A stretch of 64,000 nucleotides of DNA from Variovorax sp. OAS795. GTDB lineage: Bacteria; Pseudomonadota; Gammaproteobacteria; Burkholderiales; Burkholderiaceae_C. This document shows positions 28,546-38,183 of this stretch, one piece after another. The stretch is from assembly GCF_040546685.1 (NCBI RefSeq), contig NZ_JBEPOH010000001.1:310001-374000 (forward strand). The letters are read 5' to 3'. The notes under the pieces were generated by a model that searched no databases, was not told where the DNA came from, and saw only the letters and a list, made by a program, of their open reading frames with translations. Position numbers and translations under genes: made by a program. Position 1 is the first letter of the stretch. Every line of letters begins with the position of its first letter.

Positions 28546-28986
28546 ATGCGTTTCCCCGCCCGCCTCGCGCTCCCCGTCCTCGCGACCGCACTGCTGGCGG
28601 GCGCGCTGTCCGCCTGCGGCAGCGGCATCAGCCTCGACGAGCCGATCGAAGGTCCGGTCTGGCGCCTCGTGCAGCTGGGCAGCGAACCCGTGGCGCCCGG
28701 CGGCGAAGCGCAGGTGCAGTTCGATCGCAGCAGTGGCCGCGTCAGTGGATCGGGCGGCTGCAACCGCGTGTCGGGTTCGTTCACGCGCAGCGGCGTTGCG
28801 CTGCGCATCGGCCAGCTGGCATCGACCCGCATGGCTTGCGCCGACCCGGTGCGCGGCGCCAATGAGGCGCAGTTCATTTCGGCGCTCCAGGCCACCGCAA
28901 GCTATCGGCTCGCCGGCCCTGGCCAACTCGCGCTGCTCGACGCGACCGGGCGAACCGTCGCGACGCTGAACGCGGCAGGCCGCTGA
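28546..28986 (+). CDS. META domain lipoprotein (HslJ-like)
   Basis: A 146-residue protein with a lipoprotein signal peptide (ALPVLATALLAGALSAC, lipobox LSAC near residue 25). The mature META domain has the typical WRLVQLG start, QVQFDRSSGRVSGSGGCNRVSGSF (the GCN element of META/HslJ proteins) and LASTRMACADP. Such proteins are linked to heat shock and antibiotic resistance in E. coli, but the biochemical role is unknown. AAGGAAGA precedes the ATG. It lies 62 bases after the hipA-like gene and converges on purC. Confidence 0.85.
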   Translation: MRFPARLALPVLATALLAGALSACGSGISLDEPIEGPVWRLVQLGSEPVAPGGEAQVQFDRSSGRVSGSGGCNRVSGSFTRSGVALRIGQLASTRMACADPVRGANEAQFISALQATASYRLAGPGQLALLDATGRTVATLNAAGR

Positions 28987-29011
28987 CGCAGGCGGCCGGG
29001 GCCACCCGGCC

Positions 29012-29917
29012 TCAGCCGGTCAGGCGCTCCAGCGCCTCGCGGTACTTGGCCGCGGTCTTCTCGATCACTTCGGCCGGCAGGCGGGGCGCGGGCGGCGTCT
29101 TGTCCCAGGGCTTGCCGTTGATCCTGGTGGCTTCGAGCCAGTCGCGCACGAACTGCTTGTCATAGCTCGGCGGATTGGTGCCGGCGGCCAGCGCGGCCTG
29201 GTAGCCCTCGACCGGCCAGTAGCGCGAACTGTCGGGCGTGAGCACTTCGTCCATCAGCACCAGCGTGCCGGCCTCGTCCAGGCCGAACTCGAACTTGGTG
29301 TCGGCAATGATCATTCCCTTGGCCAATGCGATCTGCGCGGCGGTTTCGTAGATCTCCAGGCTGGTTTCGCGGATTTGCTGCGCCAGCTTGGGCCCGACGA
29401 TCTCGACCACGCGGTCGTAGCTGATGTTCTCGTCGTGCTCGCCGGCCGCGGCCTTGGCGGCGGGCGTGAAGATCGGGCGCGGCAGCTTGCTGGCGTTGGT
29501 GAGGCCCTCGGGCAGCGGCACGCCGCAGACCGAGCGGCTTTCCTGGTATTCCTTCCAGCCGCTTCCGGCCAGGTAGCCGCGCACGACGGCCTCGACCGGG
29601 ATCGGCGTCAGGCGCTTGACCAGCATCGAGCGGCCCGTGACCTGCGGCACTTCTTCCGGCGTGACCACGCTCTCGGGCGCTTCGCCCGTCAGGTGGTTGG
29701 GGCACAGCTGCCCCAGGCGGTCGAACCACCACAGCGCCATTTGCGTGAGGATCTCGCCCTTGCCCGGGATCGGCTCGCCCATGATCACGTCGAAGGCGCT
29801 GAGCCGGTCGCTCGCGACCATCAGGATGCGGTCGTTGCCGACGGCGTAGTTGTCGCGCACCTTGCCGCGCGCAAGCAGGGGCAGGCTCTGGATGGAGGAG
29901 GTGTGGACGGTGGTCAT
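29012..29917 (-). CDS. purC: Phosphoribosylaminoimidazole-succinocarboxamide synthase PurC
   Basis: A 301-residue SAICAR synthase joining aspartate to CAIR. It shows [75 protein letters not shown] and [16 protein letters not shown]. The length matches the longer yeast-like SAICAR synthases common in betaproteobacteria. It lies downstream of fbaA, but a hairpin terminator (29974-29997) separates them, so purC probably has its own promoter as well as read-through. Confidence 0.97.
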   Translation of the reverse strand: MTTVHTSSIQSLPLLARGKVRDNYAVGNDRILMVASDRLSAFDVIMGEPIPGKGEILTQMALWWFDRLGQLCPNHLTGEAPESVVTPEEVPQVTGRSMLVKRLTPIPVEAVVRGYLAGSGWKEYQESRSVCGVPLPEGLTNASKLPRPIFTPAAKAAAGEHDENISYDRVVEIVGPKLAQQIRETSLEIYETAAQIALAKGMIIADTKFEFGLDEAGTLVLMDEVLTPDSSRYWPVEGYQAALAAGTNPPSYDKQFVRDWLEATRINGKPWDKTPPAPRLPAEVIEKTAAKYREALERLTG

Positions 29918-29973
29918 GGGGCGTGCTGTACGGAAACGGGTGGCGTGACGGGAAAAACGGATTGTGCGCGCAG

Positions 29974-29997
29974 AAAAAAGCCACCGCGAACGGTGGC
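29974..29997 (-). terminator. Rho-independent terminator of fbaA
   Basis: On the minus strand GCCACCG, loop TTCG, CGGTGGC is followed by TTTTTT. The stable UUCG tetraloop and U-tract, 22 bases past the fbaA stop, make this a strong terminator between fbaA and purC. Confidence 0.93.
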
Positions 29998-30019
29998 CTG
30001 CGAATCGCCGGAAAAAGTT

Positions 30020-31084
30020 TCAGCGCACTTCTTGCGCGAGCTCGCCCTTGGCGTACTTGGCGGCGACGACCTGGAGCGTCTCGCCCTTGATCTTGGGCGC
30101 CTGGCCTTCGCAGCCGAACTCGATGTAGCGCTGCTTGCAGATCAGCCGGGCGGCTTCGCGCGCGGGCTTGAGCCATTCGCGGGCATCGAACTTCTCGGGG
30201 TTCTCGGCCAGGAACTTGCGCACCGCGCCGGTCATGGCCAGGCGGATGTCGGTGTCGATGTTGATCTTGCGCACGCCGTGCTTGATGGCTTCCTGGATTT
30301 CCTTCACCGGCACGCCGTAGGTTTCCTTCATGTTGCCGCCGTACTGGCGGATGATGGCCAGGAGTTCCTGCGGCACGCTCGACGAGCCGTGCATCACCAG
30401 GTGGGTGTTGGGAATGCGGCGGTGGATTTCCTTGATGCGGTCGATCGCCAGGATGTCGCCGGTGGGCTCGCGCGTGAACTTGTAGGCGCCGTGGCTGGTG
30501 CCGATGGCAATGGCCAGCGCGTCGATCTGGGTGCGCTTGACGAAGTCGGCGGCCTGCTCGGGGTCGGTCAGCAGCTGCTCGCGCGTCATGGTGTCGTCGG
30601 TGCCGTGGCCGTCTTCCTTGTCGCCCTTCATGGTTTCCAGCGAGCCGAGGCAGCCGAGTTCGCCTTCGACCGTCACGCCGACCTTGTGCGCCATGTCGGC
30701 CACCTTGCGGGTGACCTCGACGTTGTAGTCGTAGCTGGCGATGGTCTTGCCATCGGCCTCGAGCGAGCCGTCCATCATCACCGAGCTGAAGCCCAGGTCG
30801 ATGGCGCCGCGGCACACGTCGGGGCTCTGGCCGTGGTCCTGGTGCATCACGAGCGGAACGGACGGATAGGCTTCGATCGCGGCCGAGATCAGGTGCTTGA
30901 TGAACGCCTCGCCGGCGTATTTGCGCGCACCGGCGCTGGCCTGCAGGATGACCGGCGCGCCGACTTCCTTCGCGGCCTCCATGACGGCCTGGACCTGCTC
31001 CAGGTTGTTGACGTTGAAAGCCGGAATGCCGTAGCCGTTGGCGGCTGCGTGGTCCAGCAGTTCGCGCATCGAGACGAGTGCCAT
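30020..31084 (-). CDS. fbaA: Class II fructose-bisphosphate aldolase
   Basis: A 354-residue zinc-dependent aldolase cleaving fructose 1,6-bisphosphate. Features are [29 protein letters not shown], the zinc site [42 protein letters not shown] (zinc-binding histidine), [10 protein letters not shown] and [11 protein letters not shown]. It is of the CbbA/type-B kind used in glycolysis and the Calvin cycle in Burkholderiales. It lies downstream of an esterase gene with 64 bases between, and ends in a strong terminator. Confidence 0.97.
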   Translation of the reverse strand: MALVSMRELLDHAAANGYGIPAFNVNNLEQVQAVMEAAKEVGAPVILQASAGARKYAGEAFIKHLISAAIEAYPSVPLVMHQDHGQSPDVCRGAIDLGFSSVMMDGSLEADGKTIASYDYNVEVTRKVADMAHKVGVTVEGELGCLGSLETMKGDKEDGHGTDDTMTREQLLTDPEQAADFVKRTQIDALAIAIGTSHGAYKFTREPTGDILAIDRIKEIHRRIPNTHLVMHGSSSVPQELLAIIRQYGGNMKETYGVPVKEIQEAIKHGVRKINIDTDIRLAMTGAVRKFLAENPEKFDAREWLKPAREAARLICKQRYIEFGCEGQAPKIKGETLQVVAAKYAKGELAQEVR

Positions 31085-31148
31085 GGGAAATACCTCGCGG
31101 AAATTGGGGGAAAAGAAGGCAGAAAGACGAGAGAAAACTGCCCCAATT

Positions 31149-32087
31149 CTATCGAGCCCCCTTGTGGGACGGCACCGACACCAGCTGGAGGAACTCCAGA
31201 AGCGGCGGCAGCACCGGTCCGCCGATCCACTGGATGGGGGTCGCGACCGCCCCGATCAGCGTGGCATGGCCCAGGTTGTCGAACTCGCGCAGCTGCACTT
31301 CGGCGCCCGCTTGGCGCAGGGCCGCGGCGAGTTGCGCGCTGTTGCGCGCCGGGTTGACCAGCTCGTCCTTCGAGGCGACCAGCAGCAGCGTGCGCGGCGC
31401 CGCGGAAGACGCATGCACCAGCGGCTGGGAATCGGACGGGGTGCGGGGCCAGTTGAAGGCGGCACGCGCGTCGCGGTCGCCGATGGGCAGGAAGTCGTAG
31501 GGGCCCGCAAGGCCGATCCAGCCCGCGAGCTGCGAGGGTGCGGCGCCGACCTCGCCGAGCCAGCGTTCGTCCAGCGCCACCATCGCGGCGTTGTAGGCGC
31601 CCGAACTGTGCCCCATGACATAGACCTGCCGCGGGTCCGCGCCGAGCCGCGCGGCGTTGTCGAGCGCCCACCTGACCGCCTGCGCGCTGTCGCGCAGGAA
31701 GGCCGGGTACGTGAAAGCCGGCGACAGCCCGTAGTCCGGCACCACCACGACGGCGCCGCGCGCGGCCAGCGCCTCGCCGACGAACCGGTAGCTCGCGCGG
31801 TCGCCGTGGGTCCAGGTGCCGCCGAAGAAGAACACCACCAGCGGGCGCCCGCCCTGGGCCTGGCGCGCGGCAGGCAGCGGCTGGTAGACGTCCAGCCGTT
31901 GGCGCGGTGCCCCGCCGTAGGCGATGCCGCCCTGGAACTGGTAGGTATCGCCCGGCACCAGTCCGTTGAGCAGCTTGACCGGGGAACAGGCTGCCAGGAC
32001 CATGCCCGCAAGCGCGGGGGCCACGGAGGCGGCGCCGCGGCGCAAGCGGCGCACACGGCGGAAGGCCGTATTGATAAGGAATTGCAT
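31149..32087 (-). CDS. Exported alpha/beta hydrolase (carboxylesterase-like lipoprotein)
   Basis: A 312-residue protein with an N-terminal signal sequence containing a lipobox-like LAAC ([10 protein letters not shown] near residue 34). The hydrolase body resembles the hormone-sensitive lipase/kynurenine-formamidase group: LDVYQP, the oxyanion [15 protein letters not shown], nucleophile [16 protein letters not shown] with the acid and a late histidine in [10 protein letters not shown]. Substrate not known. It sits between the acdR-like gene and fbaA on the same strand, with 57-64 bases on each side. Confidence 0.87.
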   Translation of the reverse strand: MQFLINTAFRRVRRLRRGAASVAPALAGMVLAACSPVKLLNGLVPGDTYQFQGGIAYGGAPRQRLDVYQPLPAARQAQGGRPLVVFFFGGTWTHGDRASYRFVGEALAARGAVVVVPDYGLSPAFTYPAFLRDSAQAVRWALDNAARLGADPRQVYVMGHSSGAYNAAMVALDERWLGEVGAAPSQLAGWIGLAGPYDFLPIGDRDARAAFNWPRTPSDSQPLVHASSAAPRTLLLVASKDELVNPARNSAQLAAALRQAGAEVQLREFDNLGHATLIGAVATPIQWIGGPVLPPLLEFLQLVSVPSHKGAR

Positions 32088-32144
32088 CGACGCTGTACGC
32101 AGTCCGGAGGACTTCGGTTTTGCGCCGCAGCCGCAGCGGCGTTT

Positions 32145-32651
32145 TCAGATCGGCAGCTGGGTGGTCGACAGGACCTGCTTGAGCACCACGAAAGTCCGGA
32201 TCTGCCGCACACCGGGCAAGTACAGCAACTGCTCGGCGTGCAGCCGGTTGAAGCTGTCGTTGTCGTGCGTGCGAACGAGCATGAAATAGTCGAATTCGCC
32301 CGTGACCACATGGCATTCGAGGCAGCCCGACACCTTCTGCGCGGCCTTCTCGAAATCGGCGAACGAATCGGGCGTGGAGCGGTCGAGCACCACGCCGATC
32401 ATCACCAGCATGCCGAGTTCGAGCGCCTTCGCATCGAGCAGCGCGACGATGCCCCGGATGAGCCCCGCCGCCTTGAGCCGCTCGACCCGGCGCAGGCACG
32501 CGGGCGCGCTGAGGTTGACCTTGGCCGCGAGCGCCACGTTGGACACCGACGCATCGCGCTGCAGCGCGCGCAGGATGGCGCGATCCGTCCGGTCCAGGGC
32601 CGGTGCCTCGGCCGGCTGCGCCGGGGCGGCGCGCAACTTTGTTGTGCTCAT
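32145..32651 (-). CDS. acdR: Lrp/AsnC-family regulator, AcdR-like
   Basis: A 168-residue regulator. The winged HTH ([49 protein letters not shown]) is followed by the RAM ligand-sensing domain ([43 protein letters not shown]). It diverges from acdS, exactly as the Lrp-type AcdR regulator does in Pseudomonas, where it activates acdS in response to ACC. The symbol is assigned by this context rather than by a close sequence match. MSTTKLR is chosen over an ATG 26 codons upstream that would run into the regulatory gap. Confidence 0.85.
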   Translation of the reverse strand: MSTTKLRAAPAQPAEAPALDRTDRAILRALQRDASVSNVALAAKVNLSAPACLRRVERLKAAGLIRGIVALLDAKALELGMLVMIGVVLDRSTPDSFADFEKAAQKVSGCLECHVVTGEFDYFMLVRTHDNDSFNRLHAEQLLYLPGVRQIRTFVVLKQVLSTTQLPI

Positions 32652-32706
32652 TGGCTGTTCTGCAAAACGGGAATCTCCGAATTGCCGATCTTGCCTTTGT
32701 TTCGGC

Positions 32707-32726
32707 CGAACTTCCACCAAAGTTCG
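32707..32726. promoter_or_regulatory. Inverted repeat between acdR-like gene and acdS
   Basis: CGAACTT, a six-base spacer, then AAGTTCG: 7-base perfect arms inside the 146-base divergent gap, 71 bases before the acdS ATG. Its place fits an operator for the Lrp-type regulator. Confidence 0.5.
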
Positions 32727-32797
32727 CAAGCACGTTTCGCGGGCTTCTTCCTACGATCGATGCCATTCCTCCCTTCAATTTCCACTGGAGCGCATCG

Positions 32798-33814
32798 ATG
32801 AACCTGAAGAAATTTCCCCGACATGCCCTGACCTTCGGCCCCACGCCGATCCATCCGCTCAAGCGCCTCAGCGCCCACCTGGGCGGCGAAGTCGAGCTCT
32901 ACGCCAAGCGCGAGGACTGCAACAGCGGCCTGGCCTTCGGCGGCAACAAGACCCGCAAGCTCGAGTACCTGATTCCCGAGGCGCTCGCGGGCGGCTACGA
33001 CACACTGGTGTCGATCGGCGGCATCCAGTCGAACCAGACGCGCCAAGTGGCCGCCGTGGCCGCGCACCTGGGCCTGAAGTGCGTGCTGGTGCAGGAGAAC
33101 TGGGTCAACTATTCGGACGCGGTGTACGACCGGGTCGGCAACATCGAGATGTCGCGCATCTTGGGCGCCGACGTGCGGCTGGACAGCGCGGGCTTCGACA
33201 TCGGCATCCGCAAGAGCTGGGAAGGCGCCATGGACGACGTGCGCAAGGCCGGCGGCAAGCCCTTTCCGATACCCGCGGGCTGCTCGGAGCACCGCTACGG
33301 CGGCCTCGGCTTCGTCGGCTTTGCCGAGGAGGTGCGGCAGCAGGAGGCCGAGCTCGGCTTCAAGTTCGACTACATCGTGACCTGCTCGGTCACGGGCAGC
33401 ACGCAGGCCGGCATGGTGGTGGGCTTCGCGGCCGACGGCCGGGCCGACCGCGTGATCGGCATCGACGCCTCGGCCAAGCCGCAGCAGACCTTCGAGCAGA
33501 TCGTGCGCATCGCCCGGAACACGGCCGAACTGGTCGAACTGGGCCGCGACATCACCGACCAGGACGTGGTGCTCGACCGCCGGTTCGGCGGGCCCGAGTA
33601 CGGCCTGCCGAACGAAGGCACGCTGGAATCGATCCGCCTCTGCGCGCGCCTGGAAGGCATGCTGACCGACCCCGTGTACGAGGGCAAGTCGATGCACGGG
33701 ATGATCGAGAAGGTGCGCCTGGGCGAATTCCCCGCCGGCTCGAAGGTGCTGTATGCGCACCTGGGCGGCGTGCCGGCGCTGAACGCCTACAGCTTCCTGT
33801 TCCGCAATGGCTGA
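32798..33814 (+). CDS. acdS: 1-aminocyclopropane-1-carboxylate deaminase
   Basis: A 338-residue PLP enzyme that cleaves ACC, the plant ethylene precursor, to 2-oxobutyrate and ammonia. The length and sequence match known AcdS closely: [78 protein letters not shown]. All four residues that separate true ACC deaminase from D-cysteine desulfhydrase are present at the standard positions: Lys51 (PLP), Tyr294, Glu295 and Leu322. It is divergent from the acdR-like gene and converges on pyk with 6 bases between stops, on the opposite strand to the glycolytic backbone. Confidence 0.97.
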   Translation: MNLKKFPRHALTFGPTPIHPLKRLSAHLGGEVELYAKREDCNSGLAFGGNKTRKLEYLIPEALAGGYDTLVSIGGIQSNQTRQVAAVAAHLGLKCVLVQENWVNYSDAVYDRVGNIEMSRILGADVRLDSAGFDIGIRKSWEGAMDDVRKAGGKPFPIPAGCSEHRYGGLGFVGFAEEVRQQEAELGFKFDYIVTCSVTGSTQAGMVVGFAADGRADRVIGIDASAKPQQTFEQIVRIARNTAELVELGRDITDQDVVLDRRFGGPEYGLPNEGTLESIRLCARLEGMLTDPVYEGKSMHGMIEKVRLGEFPAGSKVLYAHLGGVPALNAYSFLFRNG

Positions 33815-33820
33815 GCGAAT

Positions 33821-35269
33821 TCAGCTTGCCCGGCAAATTTTCAGCATGTTGGTGCCGCCGGGGGCACCCATCGGCTCGCCGCAGGTAATGGCGTAGACGT
33901 CGCCGGTCTGCACGATGCCGCGCTTCTTCAGGTGGGCCTCGGCCTGCTCGAGCGCGGTGTCGCGGTCGCTCTCCGAATCCATCAGCAGCGGGCGCACGTT
34001 GCGGTACAGCGCCATGCGGCGCTGCGTGGCAAGGCGCGAGGTCAGCGCGTACATCGGGATGTGCGCACGGTGGCGGCTCATCCACAGCGGCGTGGAGCCC
34101 GACTCGGTGAGCGCCACGATGGCCTTGGCACCCAGGTGATGGGCGGTGAACAGCGCGCCCATGGCAATCGACTGGTCGATGCGGCTGTAGGTCTTGCCGC
34201 TGAAGTCGGCGTCCAGCATCTTGTCCTCGGCCGATTCGGCCGCTTCGCAGATGCGGCTCATCTCCTGCACGGTTTCGAGCGGGTAGCGGCCCGAGGCGGT
34301 TTCGGCCGAGAGCATCACGGCATCGGTGCCGTCCAGCACGGCGTTGGCCACGTCGCTGACCTCGGCGCGCGTGGGCACGGGGTTGGTGATCATCGACTCC
34401 ATCATCTGGGTCGCGGTGATCACCACCTTGTCCATGTCGCGCGCCATGCGGATCATCTTCTTCTGCAGCGCCGGTACGGCGGCGTTGCCCACTTCGACGG
34501 CCAGGTCGCCGCGCGCCACCATGATGCCGTCGCTGGCGCGCAGGATTTCCTCCAGCTTGGGAATCGCCTCGGCACGCTCGATCTTGGCGATCAGCCCCGG
34601 CTTGTGGCCATACTCGGCCGCGGCCACGTTGCACAGCTGGCGCGCCATTTCCATGTCGGTGGCGTTCTTGGGAAAGCTCACCGCCACGTAGTCGGCCTGG
34701 AAGCTCATCGCGGTCTTGATGTCTTCCATGTCCTTGGCCGTGAGCGCCGGCGCCGTGAGGCCGCCGCCCTGCTTGTTGATGCCCTTGTTGTTGGAGAGCT
34801 CGCCGCCCAGCCGGACCGTGGTGTGCACCGCCTCGCCGCGCACCGCATCGACCGTGAGCACGATGAGGCCGTCGTTCAGCAGCAGCCTGTCGCCGGGACG
34901 CACGTCGCGGGGCAGGTCCTTGTAGTCGAGCCCGACCGCGTCGGTGTCGCCGGGTTCGGTGCGCGAGGCGTCGAGCACGAACTTGGCACCGGGCTCGAGC
35001 CACACCTTGCCTTGCGCGAACTTGCCGACACGGATCTTGGGGCCCTGCAGGTCGGCCATGATCGCCACTTCACGGCCCGTCTTGCGGGCGGCTTCCCGCA
35101 CCATGGCCGCGCGGTCGATGTGATCCTGCGCCGTGCCGTGGCTGAAATTGAGCCGCACCACGCTGACCTTGTTCAGGATCATCTGCTCCAGCAGCTCGGG
35201 CGTGTTGGACGCCGGGCCGAGCGTGGCGACAATCTTGGTGGCGTGGCGGGGAAGGCGATCCGTGATCAT
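33821..35269 (-). CDS. pyk: Pyruvate kinase
   Basis: A 482-residue enzyme converting phosphoenolpyruvate and ADP to pyruvate and ATP. It shows KIVATLGPASNTPELLEQM, VVRLNFSHGT, IMADLQGPKIRVG, LLNDGLIVLTV, VSFPKNATDME, IAKIERAEAI, IMVARGDLAVEVG, TATQMMESMITNPVPTRAEVSDVANAVLDGTDAVMLSAETA and a C-terminal effector domain. MITDRLPRH is preferred over an upstream ATG. It lies 84 bases after pgk on the same strand and is probably co-transcribed with it. Confidence 0.97.
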   Translation of the reverse strand: MITDRLPRHATKIVATLGPASNTPELLEQMILNKVSVVRLNFSHGTAQDHIDRAAMVREAARKTGREVAIMADLQGPKIRVGKFAQGKVWLEPGAKFVLDASRTEPGDTDAVGLDYKDLPRDVRPGDRLLLNDGLIVLTVDAVRGEAVHTTVRLGGELSNNKGINKQGGGLTAPALTAKDMEDIKTAMSFQADYVAVSFPKNATDMEMARQLCNVAAAEYGHKPGLIAKIERAEAIPKLEEILRASDGIMVARGDLAVEVGNAAVPALQKKMIRMARDMDKVVITATQMMESMITNPVPTRAEVSDVANAVLDGTDAVMLSAETASGRYPLETVQEMSRICEAAESAEDKMLDADFSGKTYSRIDQSIAMGALFTAHHLGAKAIVALTESGSTPLWMSRHRAHIPMYALTSRLATQRRMALYRNVRPLLMDSESDRDTALEQAEAHLKKRGIVQTGDVYAITCGEPMGAPGGTNMLKICRAS

Positions 35270-35353
35270 TGAAGAAGTCTCCGTTTTTGTATCCGCTACT
35301 GTATACACTTTGTGTCGCTACAGGAAGCGGGCGCGCCAGGCGCGCAAGAAAAA

Positions 35354-36547
35354 TCAGCCCGCGGCACGCCTGGAAAGGATCTCGAAGGCCGGCAGCGTCT
35401 TGCCCTCGAGCACTTCGAGGAAGGCGCCGCCGCCGGTCGAGATGTAGCCGACCTGCTTCTCGATGCCGTACTTGGCGATGGCCGCGAGCGTGTCGCCGCC
35501 GCCGGCAATCGAGAAGGCGCTGCTTTCGGCGATGGCTTGCGCGATGGCCTTGGTGCCGCCCGCGAAGGCATCGAACTCGAACACGCCCACCGGACCGTTC
35601 CAGACGATGGTGCCGGCTTCGCGCAGCTGCGCGGCCAGTTGCGCGGCGGTCTTCGGGCCGATGTCCAGGATCAGGTCGTCATCGGCCACGTCGTTCGCGT
35701 CCTTCACCGTGGCGGGCGCATCGGCCGCGAAGGTCTTGGCCGTCACCACGTCCACCGGAATCGGCACGTCGGCACCGCGGGCGCGCATGGATTCGATCAC
35801 CGCCTTGGCCTGGTCGATCAGGTCGGGCTCGGCCAGCGACTTGCCGATCTTGAGGCCGGCCGCGAGCATGAAGGTGTTGGCAATGCCGCCGCCGACGATC
35901 AGCTGGTCGACGTTGGCCGACAGGCTCTTGAGGATGGTGAGCTTCGTGCTCACCTTGGAGCCCGCCACGATGGCCACCAGCGGCCGCTTGGGCAATGCCA
36001 GCGCCTTGGAGATGGCGTCGATCTCGGCCGCCAGCAGCGGGCCGGCCGCCGCGATCTTGGCGAACTGCGCGATGCCGTAGGTGGTGGCTTCGGCGCGGTG
36101 CGCGGTGCCGAAGGCATCGTTCACGTAGATGTCGGTGAGCGCGGCGAGCTTGCGCGCCAGCGCTTCGTCGTTCTTCTTCTCGCCCTTGTTCACGCGGCAG
36201 TTCTCGAGCAGCACGACCTGGCCGGGCTTCACGTCGACGCCGTCGACCCAGTCGGCCACCAGCGGAACCTCGCGCCCCAGCAGTTCGCCCAGTCGCTTGG
36301 CCACGGGCGCCAGAGAGTCCTCGGGCTTGAACGCGCCTTCGGTCGGGCGGCCCAGGTGCGAGGTGACCATCACGGCCGCGCCGGAATCGAGCGCCAGCTG
36401 GATGCAGGGCACCGAGGCGCGGATGCGCGTGTCCTCGGTGATGTTGCCGGCATCGTCCTGCGGCACGTTGAGGTCGGCACGGATGAAGACGCGCTGGCCG
36501 GCGGCCTTGCCCTGTGCGCACAGGTCGGTGAATCGAATGACGTTCAT
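35354..36547 (-). CDS. pgk: Phosphoglycerate kinase
   Basis: A 397-residue glycolytic enzyme: [11 protein letters not shown] at the start, [87 protein letters not shown] and the ATP-binding tail [13 protein letters not shown] followed by [15 protein letters not shown]. Normal length. It is followed by pyk and preceded on the same strand by a LysR gene 91 bases upstream. Confidence 0.98.
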   Translation of the reverse strand: MNVIRFTDLCAQGKAAGQRVFIRADLNVPQDDAGNITEDTRIRASVPCIQLALDSGAAVMVTSHLGRPTEGAFKPEDSLAPVAKRLGELLGREVPLVADWVDGVDVKPGQVVLLENCRVNKGEKKNDEALARKLAALTDIYVNDAFGTAHRAEATTYGIAQFAKIAAAGPLLAAEIDAISKALALPKRPLVAIVAGSKVSTKLTILKSLSANVDQLIVGGGIANTFMLAAGLKIGKSLAEPDLIDQAKAVIESMRARGADVPIPVDVVTAKTFAADAPATVKDANDVADDDLILDIGPKTAAQLAAQLREAGTIVWNGPVGVFEFDAFAGGTKAIAQAIAESSAFSIAGGGDTLAAIAKYGIEKQVGYISTGGGAFLEVLEGKTLPAFEILSRRAAG

Positions 36548-36638
36548 GGGGGTCTGGTGTGGTGGAAGACAGGTCGCACGCATTGTAGGTTTCGCCCCGC
36601 GGCGGCTCCATACGCGCCCGACCGCGCACCGATGCTTT

Positions 36639-37547
36639 TCAGCCGCCCTTGTGCTGCGCCCGCGCAAATCGCTCGAGGACTTCGACGAAGCTCGCGGCGG
36701 CCGGCGAGAGGGTGCGGCGCGCGGCGCTGTAGACGCAGACTTCGCGGTGGAAGTCGGGCGACTCCAGCCGCACCATCTGCAGGCCATGCGCGCGCACCAG
36801 CGGCGCCGAATAGGTCGGGCACACGGTGAGCCCGAGGCCCGAAGCGACCATGCCGAGCGCGGTGGTCATGTACGACACCTCCTGCGTCTCGGGGCGCAGC
36901 ATGTACGCGCGCTCCGCCGGCCCCAGTTCGGGCAGCACGCGCTGGCGAAAGTCGCGCGTGGGCGCAATGAAGGTGTAGGGCGCGAGTTCATGCCAGCGCA
37001 ACTTGCGGCGCCCGGCAAACGCATGGCCGGGCGGGCAGATCAGCCAGTGCCTGTCGCGAAACAGCGTCCGGCGCTCGATGGCACCGTCCACCGCCACGTC
37101 CTGCCCCACCGCCAACTCCACATCGCCGGCCATGACGCCGGCGAGCAGGTGCTCCGGCAGGGTGTCGGCCAGGCGCACGTCGACGTCGGGATAGGCCTTG
37201 CGGTAGACCGCGATCACGCGCGGCATCAGCGTGCAGGCCATCAGTTGCGGCGCTGCAAGACGCAACAGACCTTTCTTCTTGTCACGTAAATCCGTCACGC
37301 CGGCCACCGCACTCGCAAGGTCGCCCAGCAGCCTGTGCACCGACGGCAAAAATTCGCGGCCGGCCTCGGAGAGCTGCACGCGGCGCGTGTGGCGGTCGAG
37401 CAGTTGCACGCCCATCTCGCGCTCGAGCTCGCGCACCAGCACGCTGAGCGCGGACTGCGTGAGATGCAGTTGCTGCGCGGCGGCCGTGAAGCCGCCGGCC
37501 TCGGCCACGGCCTTGAAGGCGCGCAATTGGCGCAGGGTCAGATTCAT
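36639..37547 (-). CDS. LysR-family transcriptional regulator
   Basis: A 302-residue regulator. N-terminal winged [64 protein letters not shown]. The effector-binding domain covers residues about 90-295, with [22 protein letters not shown] and [15 protein letters not shown]. It diverges from the VOC-hydrolase-monooxygenase operon across 87 bases, so it is the probable regulator of that operon, with an aromatic or related intermediate as inducer. pgk lies downstream on the same strand, but co-regulation is not implied. Confidence 0.93.
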   Translation of the reverse strand: MNLTLRQLRAFKAVAEAGGFTAAAQQLHLTQSALSVLVRELEREMGVQLLDRHTRRVQLSEAGREFLPSVHRLLGDLASAVAGVTDLRDKKKGLLRLAAPQLMACTLMPRVIAVYRKAYPDVDVRLADTLPEHLLAGVMAGDVELAVGQDVAVDGAIERRTLFRDRHWLICPPGHAFAGRRKLRWHELAPYTFIAPTRDFRQRVLPELGPAERAYMLRPETQEVSYMTTALGMVASGLGLTVCPTYSAPLVRAHGLQMVRLESPDFHREVCVYSAARRTLSPAAASFVEVLERFARAQHKGG

Positions 37548-37634
37548 ATGTCTATTTCATCAATGAATGAATTAATTTCGATTGCATCATAGGACGCGGC
37601 ATTGCCCAATCACGGCTCACCGGAGACAAAGCCA

Positions 37635-38183
37635 ATGCCGACGACCGCCCCCACGGCCCCCGCAGTTCGCGGGCTGCACCATTTCGCCTGGCGCTGCCGC
37701 GACAGCGAGGAAACGCGCCGCTTCTACGAGGACCTGCTGGGCCTGCCGCTCGCCCACGTGATCAAGAGCGACCACGTGCCGAGCACCGGCGAGTACTGCC
37801 CGTACGTGCACATCTTTTTCCAGATGCGCGACGGCTCGTACATCGCCTTCTTCGACCTGGGCGACGACGTGGCCGCGCTGCCTTCACCCAACACCCCCGC
37901 GTGGGTGAACCACATCGCGCTGCGCGTGGATTCGGTCGAGGACCTGCTCGCGGCCAAGGCGAGACTCGAAGCCGCGGGCGTCGAAGTGCTGGGCGTGACC
38001 GACCACCACATCATCGAGTCGATCTATTTCTTCGACCCCAACGGCATCCGGCTGGAGCTCACCACGCCGACCGTGCCGCAGGCCGAGATGGACGCGCATG
38101 CGAAGCGCGCCCGCGCAGACCTCGACGCATGGACCGAGCGCAAGGCGCAGCTTCGTGCAGCGAAAGGCGGTACCAATGCCTGA
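37635..38183 (+). CDS. VOC-family (glyoxalase/extradiol dioxygenase-like) protein
   Basis: A 182-residue metal-dependent VOC protein: RGLHHFAWRCRDSEETRRFYEDLLGLPL with the first metal histidine, VHIFFQMRDGSYIAFFDLGDD, WVNHIALRV with the second histidine, and YFFDPNGIRLELTT with the metal glutamate. The reaction could be dioxygenation, isomerisation or hydrolysis of a ring-derived compound. GGAG lies nine bases before the ATG at 37635. It is the first gene of the operon and its stop lies inside the start of the next gene (8-base overlap). Confidence 0.88.
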   Translation: MPTTAPTAPAVRGLHHFAWRCRDSEETRRFYEDLLGLPLAHVIKSDHVPSTGEYCPYVHIFFQMRDGSYIAFFDLGDDVAALPSPNTPAWVNHIALRVDSVEDLLAAKARLEAAGVEVLGVTDHHIIESIYFFDPNGIRLELTTPTVPQAEMDAHAKRARADLDAWTERKAQLRAAKGGTNA

